Shown piece by piece: positions 28,425 to 41,616 of a stretch of 64,000 bases of DNA. Positions within the stretch are counted from its first letter, which is position 1; every line of letters starts with the position of its first letter. Position numbers and translations under genes: made by a program. Source of the stretch: Thermoflexus hugenholtzii JAD2 (GTDB lineage: Bacteria; Chloroflexota; Anaerolineae; Thermoflexales; Thermoflexaceae); contig NZ_FYEK01000075.1 of assembly GCF_900187885.1 (NCBI RefSeq), positions 1-64,000 on the forward strand. The letters are read 5' to 3'. Under the pieces are notes generated by a model. The model did no database searches, was not told the origin of the DNA, and was given only the letters and a program-made list of their open reading frames with translations.

Positions 28425-29030
28425 TCATCCCAACCCCCGGATCCACTCGCGGAAGGCCCGCCAGGCCTCCGCGCTCGCTTTATGGCCTCCCGGGTATTCC
28501 ACGCAGGTGGTCCGGGCGCCCAGGGCCTGCAATCGGGCGCACAGGGCCCGCGCTTGGGCGATGGGCACCAGGGAATCCGCCCGGCCGTGGGCGATGAAGA
28601 CGGCCTTGCCGGCCAGCGAAGGCGCCACCCCAGCCTCCGGGACATCAGGGAGGAACCCGCTGAAGATGGCCAGGCCGGTCACGAGGTCCGGCGTTTGCAA
28701 CGTGAGGAGAGCCGCCATCGCGCCCCCCTGGCTGAACCCCACGACCACCCGATGGGGAGCGCCCCGCGCCTCCTGTTGAAGCAGCTCCTCGATCCGGCCT
28801 CGCAGCGCCCTCAAGCTCTCCTGCACCATCCGGGGATCCGGCCGGCCGTCCGCCTGCGGGATCCACCAGGCGTAGCCGCCGCCCGGCAACGGATAAGGGG
28901 CCCGGAGGCGGACGGTCCGCCAGCCGGGCCCGAAGGCCGTCTCAAAGACCGCCATTGAGGTCTCATCACCGCCCCAGCCGTGCAGGAGCACCGCCAGGGA
29001 AGCGCCCCTCCCTTCGTGAAGACCTGTCAT
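28425..29030 (-). CDS. alpha/beta-hydrolase, phospholipase/carboxylesterase type
   Basis: A protein of about 201 residues. LLHGWGGDETS is the oxyanion region, GFSQGGAMA holds the nucleophile Ser, and the Asp in HGRADSLVPI and the His in GGHKAS complete the triad. This is the YpfH/carboxylesterase 2 pattern of small intracellular esterases. I take the ATG at 29030. An upstream GTG (29054) lies in dispersed-repeat DNA. It stands alone. Natural substrate unknown. Confidence 0.82.
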   Translation of the reverse strand: MTGLHEGRGASLAVLLHGWGGDETSMAVFETAFGPGWRTVRLRAPYPLPGGGYAWWIPQADGRPDPRMVQESLRALRGRIEELLQQEARGAPHRVVVGFSQGGAMAALLTLQTPDLVTGLAIFSGFLPDVPEAGVAPSLAGKAVFIAHGRADSLVPIAQARALCARLQALGARTTCVEYPGGHKASAEAWRAFREWIRGLG

Positions 29031-29054
29031 ACGCAGAAGCCCCCATCCCAACAC

Positions 29055-29222
29055 CGTAGGAGCGGCTTCCGCCGCGACCTTGCACTGAGGAGCTTCCGCC
29101 GCGACCCCTGCGTCTTCGAAGACCGGGGTTCGGGGCTGAAGCCCCTCCTACAGACTCCATTAAGGCCCTTGGGGGTCCCGCCCCTGCAATAGGTAGGGGC
29201 GCAACGGCGCTGCGCCCCTACC
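29055..29222. repeat. dispersed palindromic repeats (families A and B)
   Basis: Positions 29055-29165 hold family A units (GTAGGAGCGGCTTCCGCCGCG, GGGGCTGAAGCCCC). Positions 29192-29222 hold a perfect 12-base stem GGTAGGGGCGCA...TGCGCCCCTACC (family B). The 100 bases before clpB show no gene. Confidence 0.7.
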
Positions 29223-29325
29223 CCATGGTCGTGCCTTTTTCGGAAGGGCACGCCCGGAGGATCCCCCTGGGCCGCCAGGCCCATCTTTCTTCCACGCACC
29301 GCTCGAGCCCCATGTAGGGCGGCGC

Positions 29326-31917
<2,592 letters not shown>

Positions 31918-32078
31918 CGGTCCTCCTCCTCGTCCCTTAACGCATCCCTGCAATCCGGCCCTTAGCTTAACGGACGGCCGTCAGAAAGAAATAAGAGGGA
32001 GATTAGTGGCGGATTAGCAGAGGCCGAAAACGCCTCCCCGAGGGCAGGGATCCCCCGAAGCCCCTGTCCGAAGAGATG

Positions 32079-32146
32079 CGTGACATTGTTCACAACCTAT
32101 CCCGTGAAAATCGTCACTAAAAGAAGGCGGGGGGATCCTTTAAGAT
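32079..32146 (+). promoter_or_regulatory. tandem CRP/FNR-family sites and activator-type promoter
   Basis: GTGA-N6-TCAC occurs twice, centred at about 32086.5 and 32110.5. A TAAGAT -10 element (32141-32146) lacks a good -35. The second site would be centred near -42 relative to the predicted start, the class II activator position. The first would be near -66. Confidence 0.55.
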
Positions 32147-32184
32147 GCAGGAGGGAAACCTGAATTCGAAACAGGAGGGGCGGA

Positions 32185-33663
32185 ATGATCCCGCATCTGC
32201 CGGGGGATGAGCTGGTCATTGAGCGGAAGATCCGCACACGCCTGCTTCCGGTTCTCCCCGCTGAGCGCCCCCCCGAGATCCGCCGCCTGGATTTCGAAGA
32301 GGTTCGGATCGGCTACGATGAGACCACCGCCCGGCTGGAAGCCGCCCGCTGCCTCCACTGTCCGGATCCGGCCCCGTGCATCCAAGCGTGCCCTCTGCAT
32401 AACGACATCCCCACGGCGCTGTGGCTGATCGAGCACGGGGATTTCCTGCGGGCGGCCCAGGTGTTCCGTCAGACCTCCTTCCTCTCGGAGATCTGCGGAA
32501 GGGTTTGCCCGCCTCAGACGTGCCGCAACTCGTGCACCCTCTCCGCCTACGGCAAGCCGATCCAGATCACCCCCCTGGAGGCCTTCGTGGCCGACTACCA
32601 GCGCCGGGCGGGCGCGCTGATCCTCCATCGGGCGCCGCCCACCGGCCGGCGGGCCGCGGTGGTGGGCTCCGGCCCGGCCGGGCTCACCGTGGCCGAGTTC
32701 CTGGCCCGCCAGGGCCACGCGGTGACGGTCTTCGAGGCCATGCCGAAGCCCGGCGGCCTCCTCCGCTACGGCATCCCTTCCTTCAAACTGCCCAAGGCCA
32801 TCGTGGATCAGAAGATCGCCGACCTGGAGCAGCTGGGCGTCCGCTTCATCACCGGGGTTCGCATCGGGAAGGACCTGACCCTGGATGATCTGTTCGCCCA
32901 GGGCTACCAGGCGATCTTCCTCGGCATCGGAACGTGGCGGCCGGTGGAGCCGGACTGGGAGGGAGCGGAACTGGAGGGGGTGTATCCGGCCCTGGAGTTC
33001 CTGATGCGCGCCAACCTGCCGCCCGAAGATCTCCCCCCCGGCAAACAGGAGCCCCCCCGGGTGGGCCATCGAGTCGCTGTCATCGGGGGCGGCGACACCG
33101 CCATGGACTGCGCCCGCACGGCGCTGCGCTGGGGTGCGCAGGAGGTGGTCGTGTATTACCGACGCACCGAGGCGGAGATGCCCGGAAACCGGGAGGAGCG
33201 CAAGAAAGCACGGGAGGAAGGCGTCCGCTTCGAGTTCCTCGTGGCCCCCGTCCGCTTCATCGGGGAAGAGGGCCGGCTGGTGGCCATCGAGTTCATCCGG
33301 ATGACTCTGGGGGAGCCGGATGCCAGCGGCCGCCGGCGCCCGGTGCCCATCCCCGGCTCGAACTTCACTGTGCCGGTGGACACCGCTGTCCTCGCCCTGG
33401 GCTTCCGGCCAGATCCCACGGTGGCCCAGACGACGAGCGGCCTGCAAGTCTCCCGGTCCGGCCTCATCGTGACGGACGAAGCGGGCCGGACCTCCCGGCC
33501 GGGGGTCTTCGCGGCGGGGGATGGGGTGACGGGACCGGATTTGGTGGTGACCGCCTCCGCAGCCGCCATGCGGGCTGCCCGGGCGATGCACGAATACCTG
33601 ATGGCCCAGCCGCCGGCGACCGAGCGGGAAGTTTCCCTCCTCGCCGAGCCCGTGTCGGCGTAA
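32185..33663 (+). CDS. GltD/NfnB-like FAD- and NAD(P)-dependent oxidoreductase
   Basis: A 492-residue protein homologous to the glutamate-synthase small subunit family. The N-terminal iron-sulfur domain has CLHCPDPAPCIQACPLHNDIP and CGRVCPPQTCRNSC. The FAD-binding motif is VVGSGPAGLTVAEFLA, and the pyridine-nucleotide motif is VIGGGDTAMDCARTAL. It ends with the AAGDGVTGPDLVV FAD motif. Such proteins pass electrons from NAD(P)H to a partner. With no GltB large subunit next to it, the job may be transhydrogenase or ferredoxin-linked. Upstream CRP/FNR-type sites suggest control by redox or nutrient state. Confidence 0.85.
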   Translation: MIPHLPGDELVIERKIRTRLLPVLPAERPPEIRRLDFEEVRIGYDETTARLEAARCLHCPDPAPCIQACPLHNDIPTALWLIEHGDFLRAAQVFRQTSFLSEICGRVCPPQTCRNSCTLSAYGKPIQITPLEAFVADYQRRAGALILHRAPPTGRRAAVVGSGPAGLTVAEFLARQGHAVTVFEAMPKPGGLLRYGIPSFKLPKAIVDQKIADLEQLGVRFITGVRIGKDLTLDDLFAQGYQAIFLGIGTWRPVEPDWEGAELEGVYPALEFLMRANLPPEDLPPGKQEPPRVGHRVAVIGGGDTAMDCARTALRWGAQEVVVYYRRTEAEMPGNREERKKAREEGVRFEFLVAPVRFIGEEGRLVAIEFIRMTLGEPDASGRRRPVPIPGSNFTVPVDTAVLALGFRPDPTVAQTTSGLQVSRSGLIVTDEAGRTSRPGVFAAGDGVTGPDLVVTASAAAMRAARAMHEYLMAQPPATEREVSLLAEPVSA

Positions 33664-33720
33664 AACCCATTGCGATGGTAACTCAAAGGAACGCCGATCC
33701 GCGCCGGTGCCCCGACGTCT

Positions 33721-34893
33721 TCAGGCGGCTTCGCGCCTCAGCCCCAGGAAGGCAGCGACGGCGATCCCTTCCATCAGGAGCGCAAAGGCGATCACCCCTC
33801 CCAAGGAGAGCTCGTAAATCGCCCCCATCGCGGCGCTGCCCAGGAACCAGGCCAGCCCGTAGATCCCGTTGAAGATCCCGTAGGCGGTGCCTCGCTCCTC
33901 CCGCGCCACCAGCGAGGGGATCGCCGCCCGCATGATCGTCTCCTGCCCGCCGATCACCGCCCCCCACAGGGCCATCCCCAGAAGGAGCAGCAGGGCGTAT
34001 CCGGAGAACACCAGCGGGGCCGCCAGGGCGCTGAAGAGGGGGATCCCGATCAGAACCCCCAGGCCCAGGCGATCGTAGAGGGCCCCAAAGGCCAGGCCGG
34101 CGGCCGCGTCCACCAGCATGGCCGCGGCGAAGAGAGCGGGGATGGCGGGATCCGGCAACAAGCCGGAGCGCTTAAGATGGAAGGAAAGCAGCTGGAAGTG
34201 AACCAGCCCGGCCACGCTGAAGGCCACGAAAACCAGATAGCGCCGGAACCGAGGATGAGCGATCCCCGCGGGGATCGCCCCCTTCGGATTGTCCACGATC
34301 GCCTCCAGCCGCTGGGGGACCGGATACAGGGCGCGGGCGGCGATCAGGAAGGCCAGGGTGATCAGGGCCGGGAGGGCGAGGACCCCAAAGGCCAGGTCGT
34401 AACGTCCGCTGAGCTGCAGGATCAGAGCCATCAGCAGCGGCCCTCCCACCGCGCCGATTTGATCCAGGGCCTCGTGGAGGCCGAAGCCTTTCCCGGGGCC
34501 CACCTCCTGGGCCGCGTGGGAGAGCATCGTGTCGCGGGCCGGGGTGCGGATCGCCTTCCCCAGCCGCTCGAGGAGGACGAGGAGGGCCGCCGCGGGCCAC
34601 GCTCGGGTCAGAGCCAGCAAGGGGACGGCCAGAACGCTCATGGCATAGCCCGCGAAGGTGAGCCCCCAGGGCCGGCGCAGCCGGTCCGCCAGGTAACCCG
34701 AGAGCGGGCGCAGGCCGTAGCTCAGCAGCTCCCCGACGCCGCCGAGGGCCCCCACCAGGGCGGCGCTGGCCCCCAGCATGGCCAGATACGGCCCGATGAG
34801 GCTGCGGGCGCTCTCATAGGTGACATCGGCCATCAGGCTCACCAGGCCGAGGAGCACGATGAACCGCCACGCCTCCCGGGATCGGTCGCTCAT
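33721..34893 (-). CDS. MFS transporter
   Basis: A 390-residue integral membrane protein with about twelve hydrophobic segments. [19 protein letters not shown] matches the loop 2-3 signature (G-x3-D-R) of major facilitator proteins. [17 protein letters not shown] resembles transporters annotated as multidrug or YxlH-like permeases. Its start codon overlaps the trmFO stop (ATGA), so it is translated with trmFO. The substrate cannot be predicted. Confidence 0.85.
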   Translation of the reverse strand: MSDRSREAWRFIVLLGLVSLMADVTYESARSLIGPYLAMLGASAALVGALGGVGELLSYGLRPLSGYLADRLRRPWGLTFAGYAMSVLAVPLLALTRAWPAAALLVLLERLGKAIRTPARDTMLSHAAQEVGPGKGFGLHEALDQIGAVGGPLLMALILQLSGRYDLAFGVLALPALITLAFLIAARALYPVPQRLEAIVDNPKGAIPAGIAHPRFRRYLVFVAFSVAGLVHFQLLSFHLKRSGLLPDPAIPALFAAAMLVDAAAGLAFGALYDRLGLGVLIGIPLFSALAAPLVFSGYALLLLLGMALWGAVIGGQETIMRAAIPSLVAREERGTAYGIFNGIYGLAWFLGSAAMGAIYELSLGGVIAFALLMEGIAVAAFLGLRREAA

Positions 34894-36254
34894 GATGCCG
34901 CCTCCGAGGGTGGAAGGACAGCGTGTTCCGCCTCGCCGCTCTCCGTCCAGAAACGCTCCAGGTCGGAGAGGGCGCGCCGGGCGTAGGCCAGGGCCCGCGC
35001 CCGCTTGTCCCGCACCGGCCGCTCCAGGGGCGGCAGCAGCCCGAAGTTGGCCTTCATCGGCTGGAAATCCCGCGGGTCCGCCCGGGCCAAGTAATCGCAC
35101 AGCGCTCCGATCATCGTGGTGACCGGGAAGACGAGGGGAGGCTTCCCCCGCAGCAGGCGGGCGGCGTTCACCCCCGCCACCAGCCCAGTGGCGATGTTGC
35201 CCACATAGCCCTCCGCCCCCGTGATCTGACCGGCGAAGAACAGGTCCGGGCGTCCCCGGAACTGCATGGTCGGCTCTAGCAGGGCCGGCGCGTTGATGTA
35301 GGTGTTCCGGTGCATCTGACCGTAGCGCAGGAACTCCGCGTTCTGCAGCCCCGGGATCATCCGGAACACCCGCCGCTGCTCCGGCCACTTCAGGTTGGTC
35401 TGGAACCCCACCATGCTATACATCGTCCCCGCCCGGTTGTCCCGCCGCAGCTGGACCACCGCATAGGGCATCCGGCCCGTCCGGGGATCGATCAGGCCAG
35501 TGGGCCGCAACGGCCCGTAGGCCAGAGCGTCCCGCCCCCGCCTGGCCAGCACCTCGATGGGCAGACAGGCCTCGAAAAACCGCGGGTCCTCTTTCTCGAA
35601 GTCCCGCAGCTCAATGGTCTCCGCTTGGATCAGGGCCTCCACAAAGGCCTCGTATTCCTCCTTCGTCATCGGACAGTTGAGGTAATCCCCCTCGGGATCC
35701 TGGCCCCGGCCGTAGCGGGAGCCCCGGAAGCAGATGGACATGTCAATCGAATCGGCGGCCACGATGGGGGAGATGGCATCATAGAAGTAAAGATACTCCT
35801 GACCGGTCAGGCGCTGGATCGCAGCGGCCAGCGCGTCCGAGGTCAGCGGCCCGCTGGCGATAATACACGGGCGATCCGGGATCTCCGTCACCTCCTCCCG
35901 GATGACCGTGATCAAGGGATGACGTTCGATGTGCTCGGTGACGCAGCGGGCGAACAGCTCCCGATCCACCGCCAGGGCCTTCCCGGCGGGCACGGCGGTG
36001 CGATCGGCGCAGGCCATCAACAGCGAGCCCAGGCGGCGCAGCTCCGCCTTGAGCAACCCTGAGGCGTTCTCCCGCTCATCCGACCCCAGGGAGTTCGAGC
36101 AGATGATCTCCGCCAGCCAGGGGGTGGTGTGGGCCGGCGTGAAGCGCCGGGGCCGCATCTCATACAGGGCAACGCGGACCCCGCGCTGGGCCGCCTGCCA
36201 GGCCGCCTCCGAGCCCGCCAGCCCCCCACCGATGACGATCAGCTCCGGCTCCAC
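34890..36254 (-). CDS. trmFO: tRNA (uracil-5-)-methyltransferase TrmFO (folate-dependent)
   Basis: A 454-residue flavoprotein that makes m5U54 in tRNA using methylenetetrahydrofolate. The N-terminal FAD motif is [38 protein letters not shown] and the C-terminal [16 protein letters not shown] are TrmFO signatures. It starts at GTG and overlaps the MFS gene by four bases. Length is normal for the family. Confidence 0.95.
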   Translation of the reverse strand: MEPELIVIGGGLAGSEAAWQAAQRGVRVALYEMRPRRFTPAHTTPWLAEIICSNSLGSDERENASGLLKAELRRLGSLLMACADRTAVPAGKALAVDRELFARCVTEHIERHPLITVIREEVTEIPDRPCIIASGPLTSDALAAAIQRLTGQEYLYFYDAISPIVAADSIDMSICFRGSRYGRGQDPEGDYLNCPMTKEEYEAFVEALIQAETIELRDFEKEDPRFFEACLPIEVLARRGRDALAYGPLRPTGLIDPRTGRMPYAVVQLRRDNRAGTMYSMVGFQTNLKWPEQRRVFRMIPGLQNAEFLRYGQMHRNTYINAPALLEPTMQFRGRPDLFFAGQITGAEGYVGNIATGLVAGVNAARLLRGKPPLVFPVTTMIGALCDYLARADPRDFQPMKANFGLLPPLERPVRDKRARALAYARRALSDLERFWTESGEAEHAVLPPSEAAS

Positions 36255-36343
36255 GGTTTCCCCCTCTTCCCCTCAGAGATCCGAAGCGAACATCGCCTCC
36301 CCATATGTTATCACGGCTTGCGGAGGACCCCCTCCTTTTGTAA

Positions 36344-36363
36344 GGCAACTACTCGCAGTTGCC
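36344..36363. repeat. palindrome GGCAACT-ACTCGC-AGTTGCC (family C)
   Basis: A perfect 7-base stem with a 6-base loop, in the gap upstream of trmFO. A close relative with the same core AACT-CTC-C-AGTT lies at 50932-50955. Confidence 0.6.
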
Positions 36364-36400
36364 CTACGATTTGGGGACAAACCCCCCAGGGATCCCCCCT

Positions 36401-36429
36401 TTGACATCCTCTCCGGCCTGGCCTATACT
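36401..36429 (+). promoter_or_regulatory. consensus promoter of a short RNA/leader
   Basis: TTGACA (36401-36406), exactly 17 bases, then TATACT (36424-36429). This is among the best promoters in the window, and it is followed by a terminator about 100 bases later. Confidence 0.8.
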
Positions 36430-36435
36430 AAAAGC

Positions 36436-36535
36436 GAAGATGCCATGAGGGAGCCTCCCTTGCGGGCAGGAACCTGCATGTTCCGGCGCATCCGAACGGC
36501 ACGCGGCCTGCGGGCTGGCGTGCCGTTTTGTTTTC
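36436..36535 (+). ncRNA. putative small RNA or attenuator leader upstream of the SWIM gene
   Basis: Between the promoter and an intrinsic terminator lies about 60 bases with small hairpins (AGGG-AGCCT-CCCT and GCAG-GAAC-CTGC) and no ORF of note. The transcript would be about 100 bases. It could be a stand-alone sRNA or a riboswitch/attenuator controlling the SWIM-protein gene that starts 70 bases further on. I could not match it to a known class. Confidence 0.5.
36495..36535 (+). terminator. intrinsic terminator
   Basis: A ten-base perfect stem AACGGCACGC / GCGTGCCGTT, with an inner GCC-GGC extension, is followed by TTTTGTTTTCT. Confidence 0.85.
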
Positions 36536-36605
36536 TAACGGGCATGCGAGAAGAGATCAGGCCTGCAAGGCAGGAACCGAAATCCCATCCCGATCAGGAG
36601 GTCCA

Positions 36606-36833
36606 ATGGTGGACTCGGCGCTGATCAGCAAGATCGAGAAGGCCCGGCGTTACGCGGAGGAGCGGGATCGCTTCCGCTTCCTCTCGTTCTCGGTCACCGT
36701 CCGCGGCGAGAACGACACCCACCACGTCCGTTACCACGAAGGGAACTGGTCCTGCGATTGCGATTTCTTCCGCCATCGTGGGACCTGCGCCCACACCATG
36801 GCCCTGGAGCGGGTGCTGGAGGGAATGCTGTAA
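36606..36833 (+). CDS. small SWIM zinc-finger protein
   Basis: A 75-residue protein consisting mainly of a SWIM domain: Cys50-x-Cys52-x8-Cys61-x-His63 in NWSCDCDFFRHRGTCAHTMAL, ahead of a helix. SWIM domains bind DNA or proteins. The start follows AGGAGGTCC. It lies downstream of the promoter-terminator unit, which may regulate it by readthrough. Function unknown. Confidence 0.8.
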   Translation: MVDSALISKIEKARRYAEERDRFRFLSFSVTVRGENDTHHVRYHEGNWSCDCDFFRHRGTCAHTMALERVLEGML

Positions 36834-36957
36834 CCGGTCCCATGCCCCCTTCCGATCCGCCTGCGGGCCGGGATGGGAGCGAGCCCCCCGGGCCGGCTAT
36901 CATCCTTATGGGGAGTGTTTCCTCCCCGGATTTCAGAGGATGCCGGAGGGTGGATCG

Positions 36958-37566
36958 ATGGCGCAGGAGGTCGGCCCGAGGGGACGAGCCGGAGGCTCCC
37001 GCTGGGAGACGGCGCGGGAGGTGGTGGTGCTGGCGGCCACCCTGGCCAGCTTCCTGGCCAGCGTCTGGCTGCTCCGGCGCCCGGCCCCCGCGCCCATCCG
37101 GATCATCCCGCCCCCGACCCCGGCCCCGACCCTGACCCCCACCCCGAAGTGGATCCAGGTCTACCTGACCGGCGCGGTGCAGGCGCCCGGGGTCTACACC
37201 GTCCCGCAAGGGCTTCGGATCTGGATGCTTCTGGAGCAGGCAGGGGGGGCCCTGCCGTCGGCGGACCTGGAGCGGGTGAACCTGGCAGCGCCCCTTATGG
37301 ATGGCATGCATCTGCACATCCCCCGGCGAGGAGAGGAGGCCTCGGCGTCGCCCACGCCGGGGCCTCTTCTGGACCTCAACACAGCCTCGGTGGAGGAGCT
37401 GGACCGGCTGCCGGGCATCGGGCCGCGGGCGGCCCAGGCCATCGTGGATTACCGGCTCAAGCACGGCCCCTTCCGCCGGGTGGAGGATCTCCTCAACGTC
37501 CCCGGGATCGGCCCGGCCACCCTGGAGCGCATCCGCCCGTGGGTGACGGTCTCCCCCGCGCCGTAA
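36958..37566 (+). CDS. comEA: ComEA-type competence DNA-binding protein
   Basis: A 202-residue protein with one N-terminal membrane segment (REVVVLAATLASFLASVWLL), then a Pro/Thr linker, an SLBB domain (IQVYLTGAVQAPGVYTVPQG) and a C-terminal helix-hairpin-helix pair (LDLNTASVEELDRLPGIGP, FRRVEDLLNVPGIGPATLE). ComEA binds incoming double-stranded DNA outside the membrane during natural transformation. GGAGGG sets the ATG. No comEC is seen next to it in this window. Confidence 0.92.
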   Translation: MAQEVGPRGRAGGSRWETAREVVVLAATLASFLASVWLLRRPAPAPIRIIPPPTPAPTLTPTPKWIQVYLTGAVQAPGVYTVPQGLRIWMLLEQAGGALPSADLERVNLAAPLMDGMHLHIPRRGEEASASPTPGPLLDLNTASVEELDRLPGIGPRAAQAIVDYRLKHGPFRRVEDLLNVPGIGPATLERIRPWVTVSPAP

Positions 37567-37679
37567 CGGGATCTCTCAGCTCCCGCGCAGGCTGGATCGC
37601 TTTCAAACCACCAGGACAACGGTCTGCAGCAAAGCCTCGAACCCGACGTCCCGGTGGCAACGGGGATCGTTTCTGAAGG

Positions 37680-39972
37680 CTGAACCCATCATCGGTACGG
37701 AGCTCTACGGCCCCGGCAACTTCCACTACATCACCGCGCCCGGCACCCTGGTGGAAATCCCCCTGGGAGTGGTCACACCCCCCCTCACCCTCACCCTCTC
37801 CCTCCACGCCCGCATCCAACAACCCGGCGAATGGCAGGTCACCGCCCTCTTCTGGCTCTCCCCCGTCCGCTTCTATCCCATCTCCCAAAACGGCATCATC
37901 ATTTGGCCTCGCCCCATAGACGCAGCCAGCCTTCTCGGCTGGAGCACCCCTGCGCGCGCCTGGTGGGCCGACTTCGACACCCTCTGGTGGCGCGCCTTCG
38001 ATTTGGGCCAACGCATGTGCAGGGCGGCCGCGCCTTGCGCCGTGCGGCTGCCTGCGGATCCCTTGCGCACCCTGCTGGGCGTGCCTCCCGAGGCCGAAGG
38101 CCAGCCCCTCTGGCCCCGTCGCACCTTCACCCTCGAAGGCCAGCTCTGGACATGCCTCATCGGCACCCTCGAACGCTGTCAGACCGATGCCTGGGAGCGC
38201 CTCCACCCCTCCACCCCCTGGGCGCCCCCCACCCCCGAATCTGAACGCGAACCCCAGCGCGGCTTCCCCCAGCTCACCCTCTCCGGCCGTGTCGCCTATG
38301 AGGCAAGGGCTTTCCGATCCATCGATCGGGAACAAAAGAACACAATCCGCCGCCCTGTAGCCCATGCCCGGGTGACCCTGGAATACACCCTCTGCCCCCA
38401 TCCACCCTTCAGGTCTCGGTGCTGGCCCGCGCGGATTGAAGGGCACACTGATGCCGCAGGGGCCTACACCCTGACCCTGATCTATAACTGAAAACAGTTT
38501 CACTACAAAGATTTGCAGCTCTACGTGTGGACCGAGGAGGGTCCGTCGGCGGGAAACGCCCCCATCACCGTGCGCCAGGGGACGCTTGTTCCCTCTCTGG
38601 GCCCGGTCTGGTTTGCCCAACGCCCTGTCCCCCGCCCCCGGATCGGACACCGCGAGAGGATGGAGGAGCAAACACCGCCTTCTTTATCTTTGATATCCTC
38701 ACCCATGCCTACACCACTGCCCGACAGAACCAACGCCATCAACGAGCTGGCCGTGGCCGCTGTCCTCTGGGATCTCTATGCTGATGGTGCCGAACCCTGG
38801 GACCGCCTTGCCGACGGCCTCGCCGGGATCTTCTCGGTCACCGCCAGCCTCGATGTGCCCACTTTTGGCCTTCTCGACTTCCAAGAATGGCCGGCGGTGG
38901 ATGCCTTCTGGGCGGCCTGGAAGGCCTGGCGGCCGGAGACGATCTGCGAGGCGGGACGGATCTTCACCGCCCATTTCATCCCCCACGGGCCCTACTCGTT
39001 AACGGTGCACGCCGCCCCTCCGGAGGGCGGAGCCGCCCGGGTGGTGGCCGGCCGAGCCTGCGCCGATGGCGCTTACCCGGAAGGAGAGGAGGTGCGCCTG
39101 CAGGCCCAACCCCGGCCCGGCTGGGCCTTCGCCGGCTGGATCGGCGCCGACGCCACCGACCCTGACGACATAGCGGTGGTCACCATGACCAATCCCGGGT
39201 CATCACCGCCACCTTCCGGCTCCTCCCCACGCCCACCCCAACTCCCTCCCCTCCTCCTACCGGCCGTGTGCGGGTGACCGAGCTACGGTTCACCCATGAC
39301 ACCTCTTACTCGATGCCGTCTCCTCAGGTTTCCGGGGAAGGGTTCTCACTGGTTGAAATCAATCCGCAATACTTTGAGTTGGGCTCCTGTGCCCTTGGCC
39401 GGACATGCGTGCTCTACCGATACCAGCGGGCCGATCCCATCACCGCTTCCCCAACCGTCGATCTCTATCTGCAGTGGTCCTGGAACCCGGCCACGATCTC
39501 CGACATAGGCGCCCAGGAGCCCTGGGTGAAGATCATCGCCTTCGGCGGGCGCTGGGACCCAACCATCGGCTACTTCATCGTGGATCCCACCTTCCAGGGA
39601 GTGATCTCCGGAACCGTGGCGGCATGGGGTTGGGGCTCCACCACCCGTGTGGATGGCCGTTACCGTCGGATCATCCTGGAGCTCAACCAGGGGATCGGCC
39701 AGGGGGTGGAGCTTTGCGCTGAATGGGGCGGCCTGGCGGATCAGGGGATCCAGGTCATCTGCCCGATCTACGGGACCACCATCGAGGGCACCTACGCAGG
39801 GTCCTTCACATGGGGAGGGTCTGTCGAAGTCTGGAGGAAGCTGCGGGTCGGGACCGATAACCCGGCCTCTGTGGAGGCGGCCAGTTCGATCCGCATCGCC
39901 TACGGCCGCTCCAGCCCCCCGCCCCCGCCGCCTACCCCCACGCCCATTCCGATCCCAACGCCCGGAGGGTGA
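37680..39972 (+). pseudogene. decayed secreted multi-domain protein
   Basis: Coding-like sequence continues through several lesions. It has no visible start or signal peptide (first segment from about IIGTELYGPGNFHYI). There is an in-frame TGA at 38489-38491 (LIYN / KQFHYKDLQLY). Around 38640-38730 the sensible reading moves to another frame (GANTAFFIFDILTHAYTTAR) and back. A one-base loss in the CCCGGG run near 39195 separates VVTMTNP from VITATFRLLPTPTP. Domains include an InlB-type beta repeat (GWAFAGWIGADATDPDD) and a C-terminal beta-rich segment with a Pro-rich tail. I recognise no full-length family. Confidence 0.7.
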
Positions 39973-39983
39973 GGGGGAGAAGG

Positions 39984-40003
39984 GGCCGAAATTCATTTCG
40001 GCC
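39984..40003. repeat. 20-base inverted repeat (family D)
   Basis: GGCCGAAATTC-ATTTCGGCC, an almost perfect palindrome between convergent genes. The identical 20 bases recur at 49667-49686. Confidence 0.7.
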
Positions 40004-40031
40004 TACAAACCGAGAGCCAAGGGTCGGGTCG

Positions 40032-41616
40032 CTATGAGGGGTGCAGAGCTGCCAGCATGTCCTCAATCAGGTTCTCGTCGGTGAACATCCCTTTCTCCAG
40101 CACGGCATACGCCTGCTGGCGCAGGCGGGCCCGCTCCTCCGGGGCCAGGCTCCGGGCGGTGATCACCAGGACCGGGATGCGACGCAGCCGTTCATCCGCC
40201 TTCAGGGCCTCCAGCACGGCGAAGCCGTCCATCCCCGGCATCATCAGATCCAGGAGGATCACATCGGGAGGATCCCTGCGGATCCGCTCCAGCGCCTCAT
40301 CGCCTCGATCCACCGCCTCCACGTAGAAGGTCCCCCGGGATTGCAGGATCCGCCGGATCAGCCGCACCGCGTCCGGGTCGTCGTCCACGATCAGCACCCG
40401 CCGGCTGCGCGGGTCCAGCTGGTCCAGGGCGATGAGGAACCCCTCCGAGGGGGCCGCGGGAGCTTCCAGCGTGTAAACCCATCCTTCCCCTAAGGCGAAC
40501 TTCTCCACGGGGAAGGTGTGCCCGGAGGCGTTGATGACCACCGTCTCCTCCGGCCGGATGTGACCGGAGGCGATCAGCTTGAAGGCCCCGGCGAAGGCCG
40601 CCGCCGCCGCTGGCTCCATGGAGAGGCCTTCCATCTTGGCCAGCAGATGCATCGCCCGGTAGGTCTCCTCATCGCTCACCGTCTCCATGGCCCCCCCGGT
40701 CTCCTGAACGATGCGGCGCAGCACCGGGTAAGCCGGGCCGGGGTCACCGGTGGCCAGGGTGGCGATGCGGGTGCGCGGGGTGCGGACCACCCGGGCCTGC
40801 TCCAGGCCCAGGCGGAACGATTCCACAATGGGCGCGCAGCCCTCCGCCTGGATCACCCCGATGCGGGGGATCCGGTCCACCAGGCCCATGGCCCTCAGCT
40901 CCTGGAACCCTTTCCACACGCCGATGGGCCCCATCCCACCGCTCACCGCCTGGATATACCAGTCCGGCGCCCGCCAGCCCAGCTGCTCGGCGATCTCGAA
41001 GGCGATGGTCTTCATGCTCTCGCGGGCGGCCAGGCTCCGGATCCCCCGATCCAGGAACAGCCCGCGTCGCTCGGCGAACTGGGCCGCCACCTGCTTGGTC
41101 TGGTCGTAGGTCCCGGTCACCTTGATGACCTCCGCCCCGTATAGGGCGACCTCCCGCATCTTGTCGGCGGGGGCCGAGCTCACCAGGAAGGCCCACAGCT
41201 GGATGCCGGCCCGGGCGCAGTAGGCGGCATACGAGATCGCCACGTTCCCGGTGGAGGCGACCACCATCTCCTGCAGGCCCGCCTCCCGGGCCACGGAGAT
41301 GGCCAGGGAGGCCTGTCGGTCCTTAAAGGAGCCCGTGGGGTTCTGGCGCTCGTCTTTGATGTAGAGGCGAGGCCGGCCCAGCATCAGCCCCAGGTTCTCC
41401 GCCCGCAGCAGCGGCGTGCCCCCCTCCTCCATTGTCACGATGTGAAGATCCTGGCGCAGGGGGAGGAGCTCCCGGTAGCGCCACATGGTGAAGGGACGGT
41501 GGCGGAGCAGCCGATCCCACCGCTGGCGGACGGCCTCCAGGTCGTAGATCACGTCCAGCCAGTCGCCTCCGCAGCGCGGACAGCGGACCTCAAAGCGAAG
41601 GTAAGGCCACTGATGG

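Noticed and set aside
38489-38491. Selenocysteine at TGA
   Set aside because: No selenoprotein family or SECIS seen, and other lesions mark the gene as decayed.
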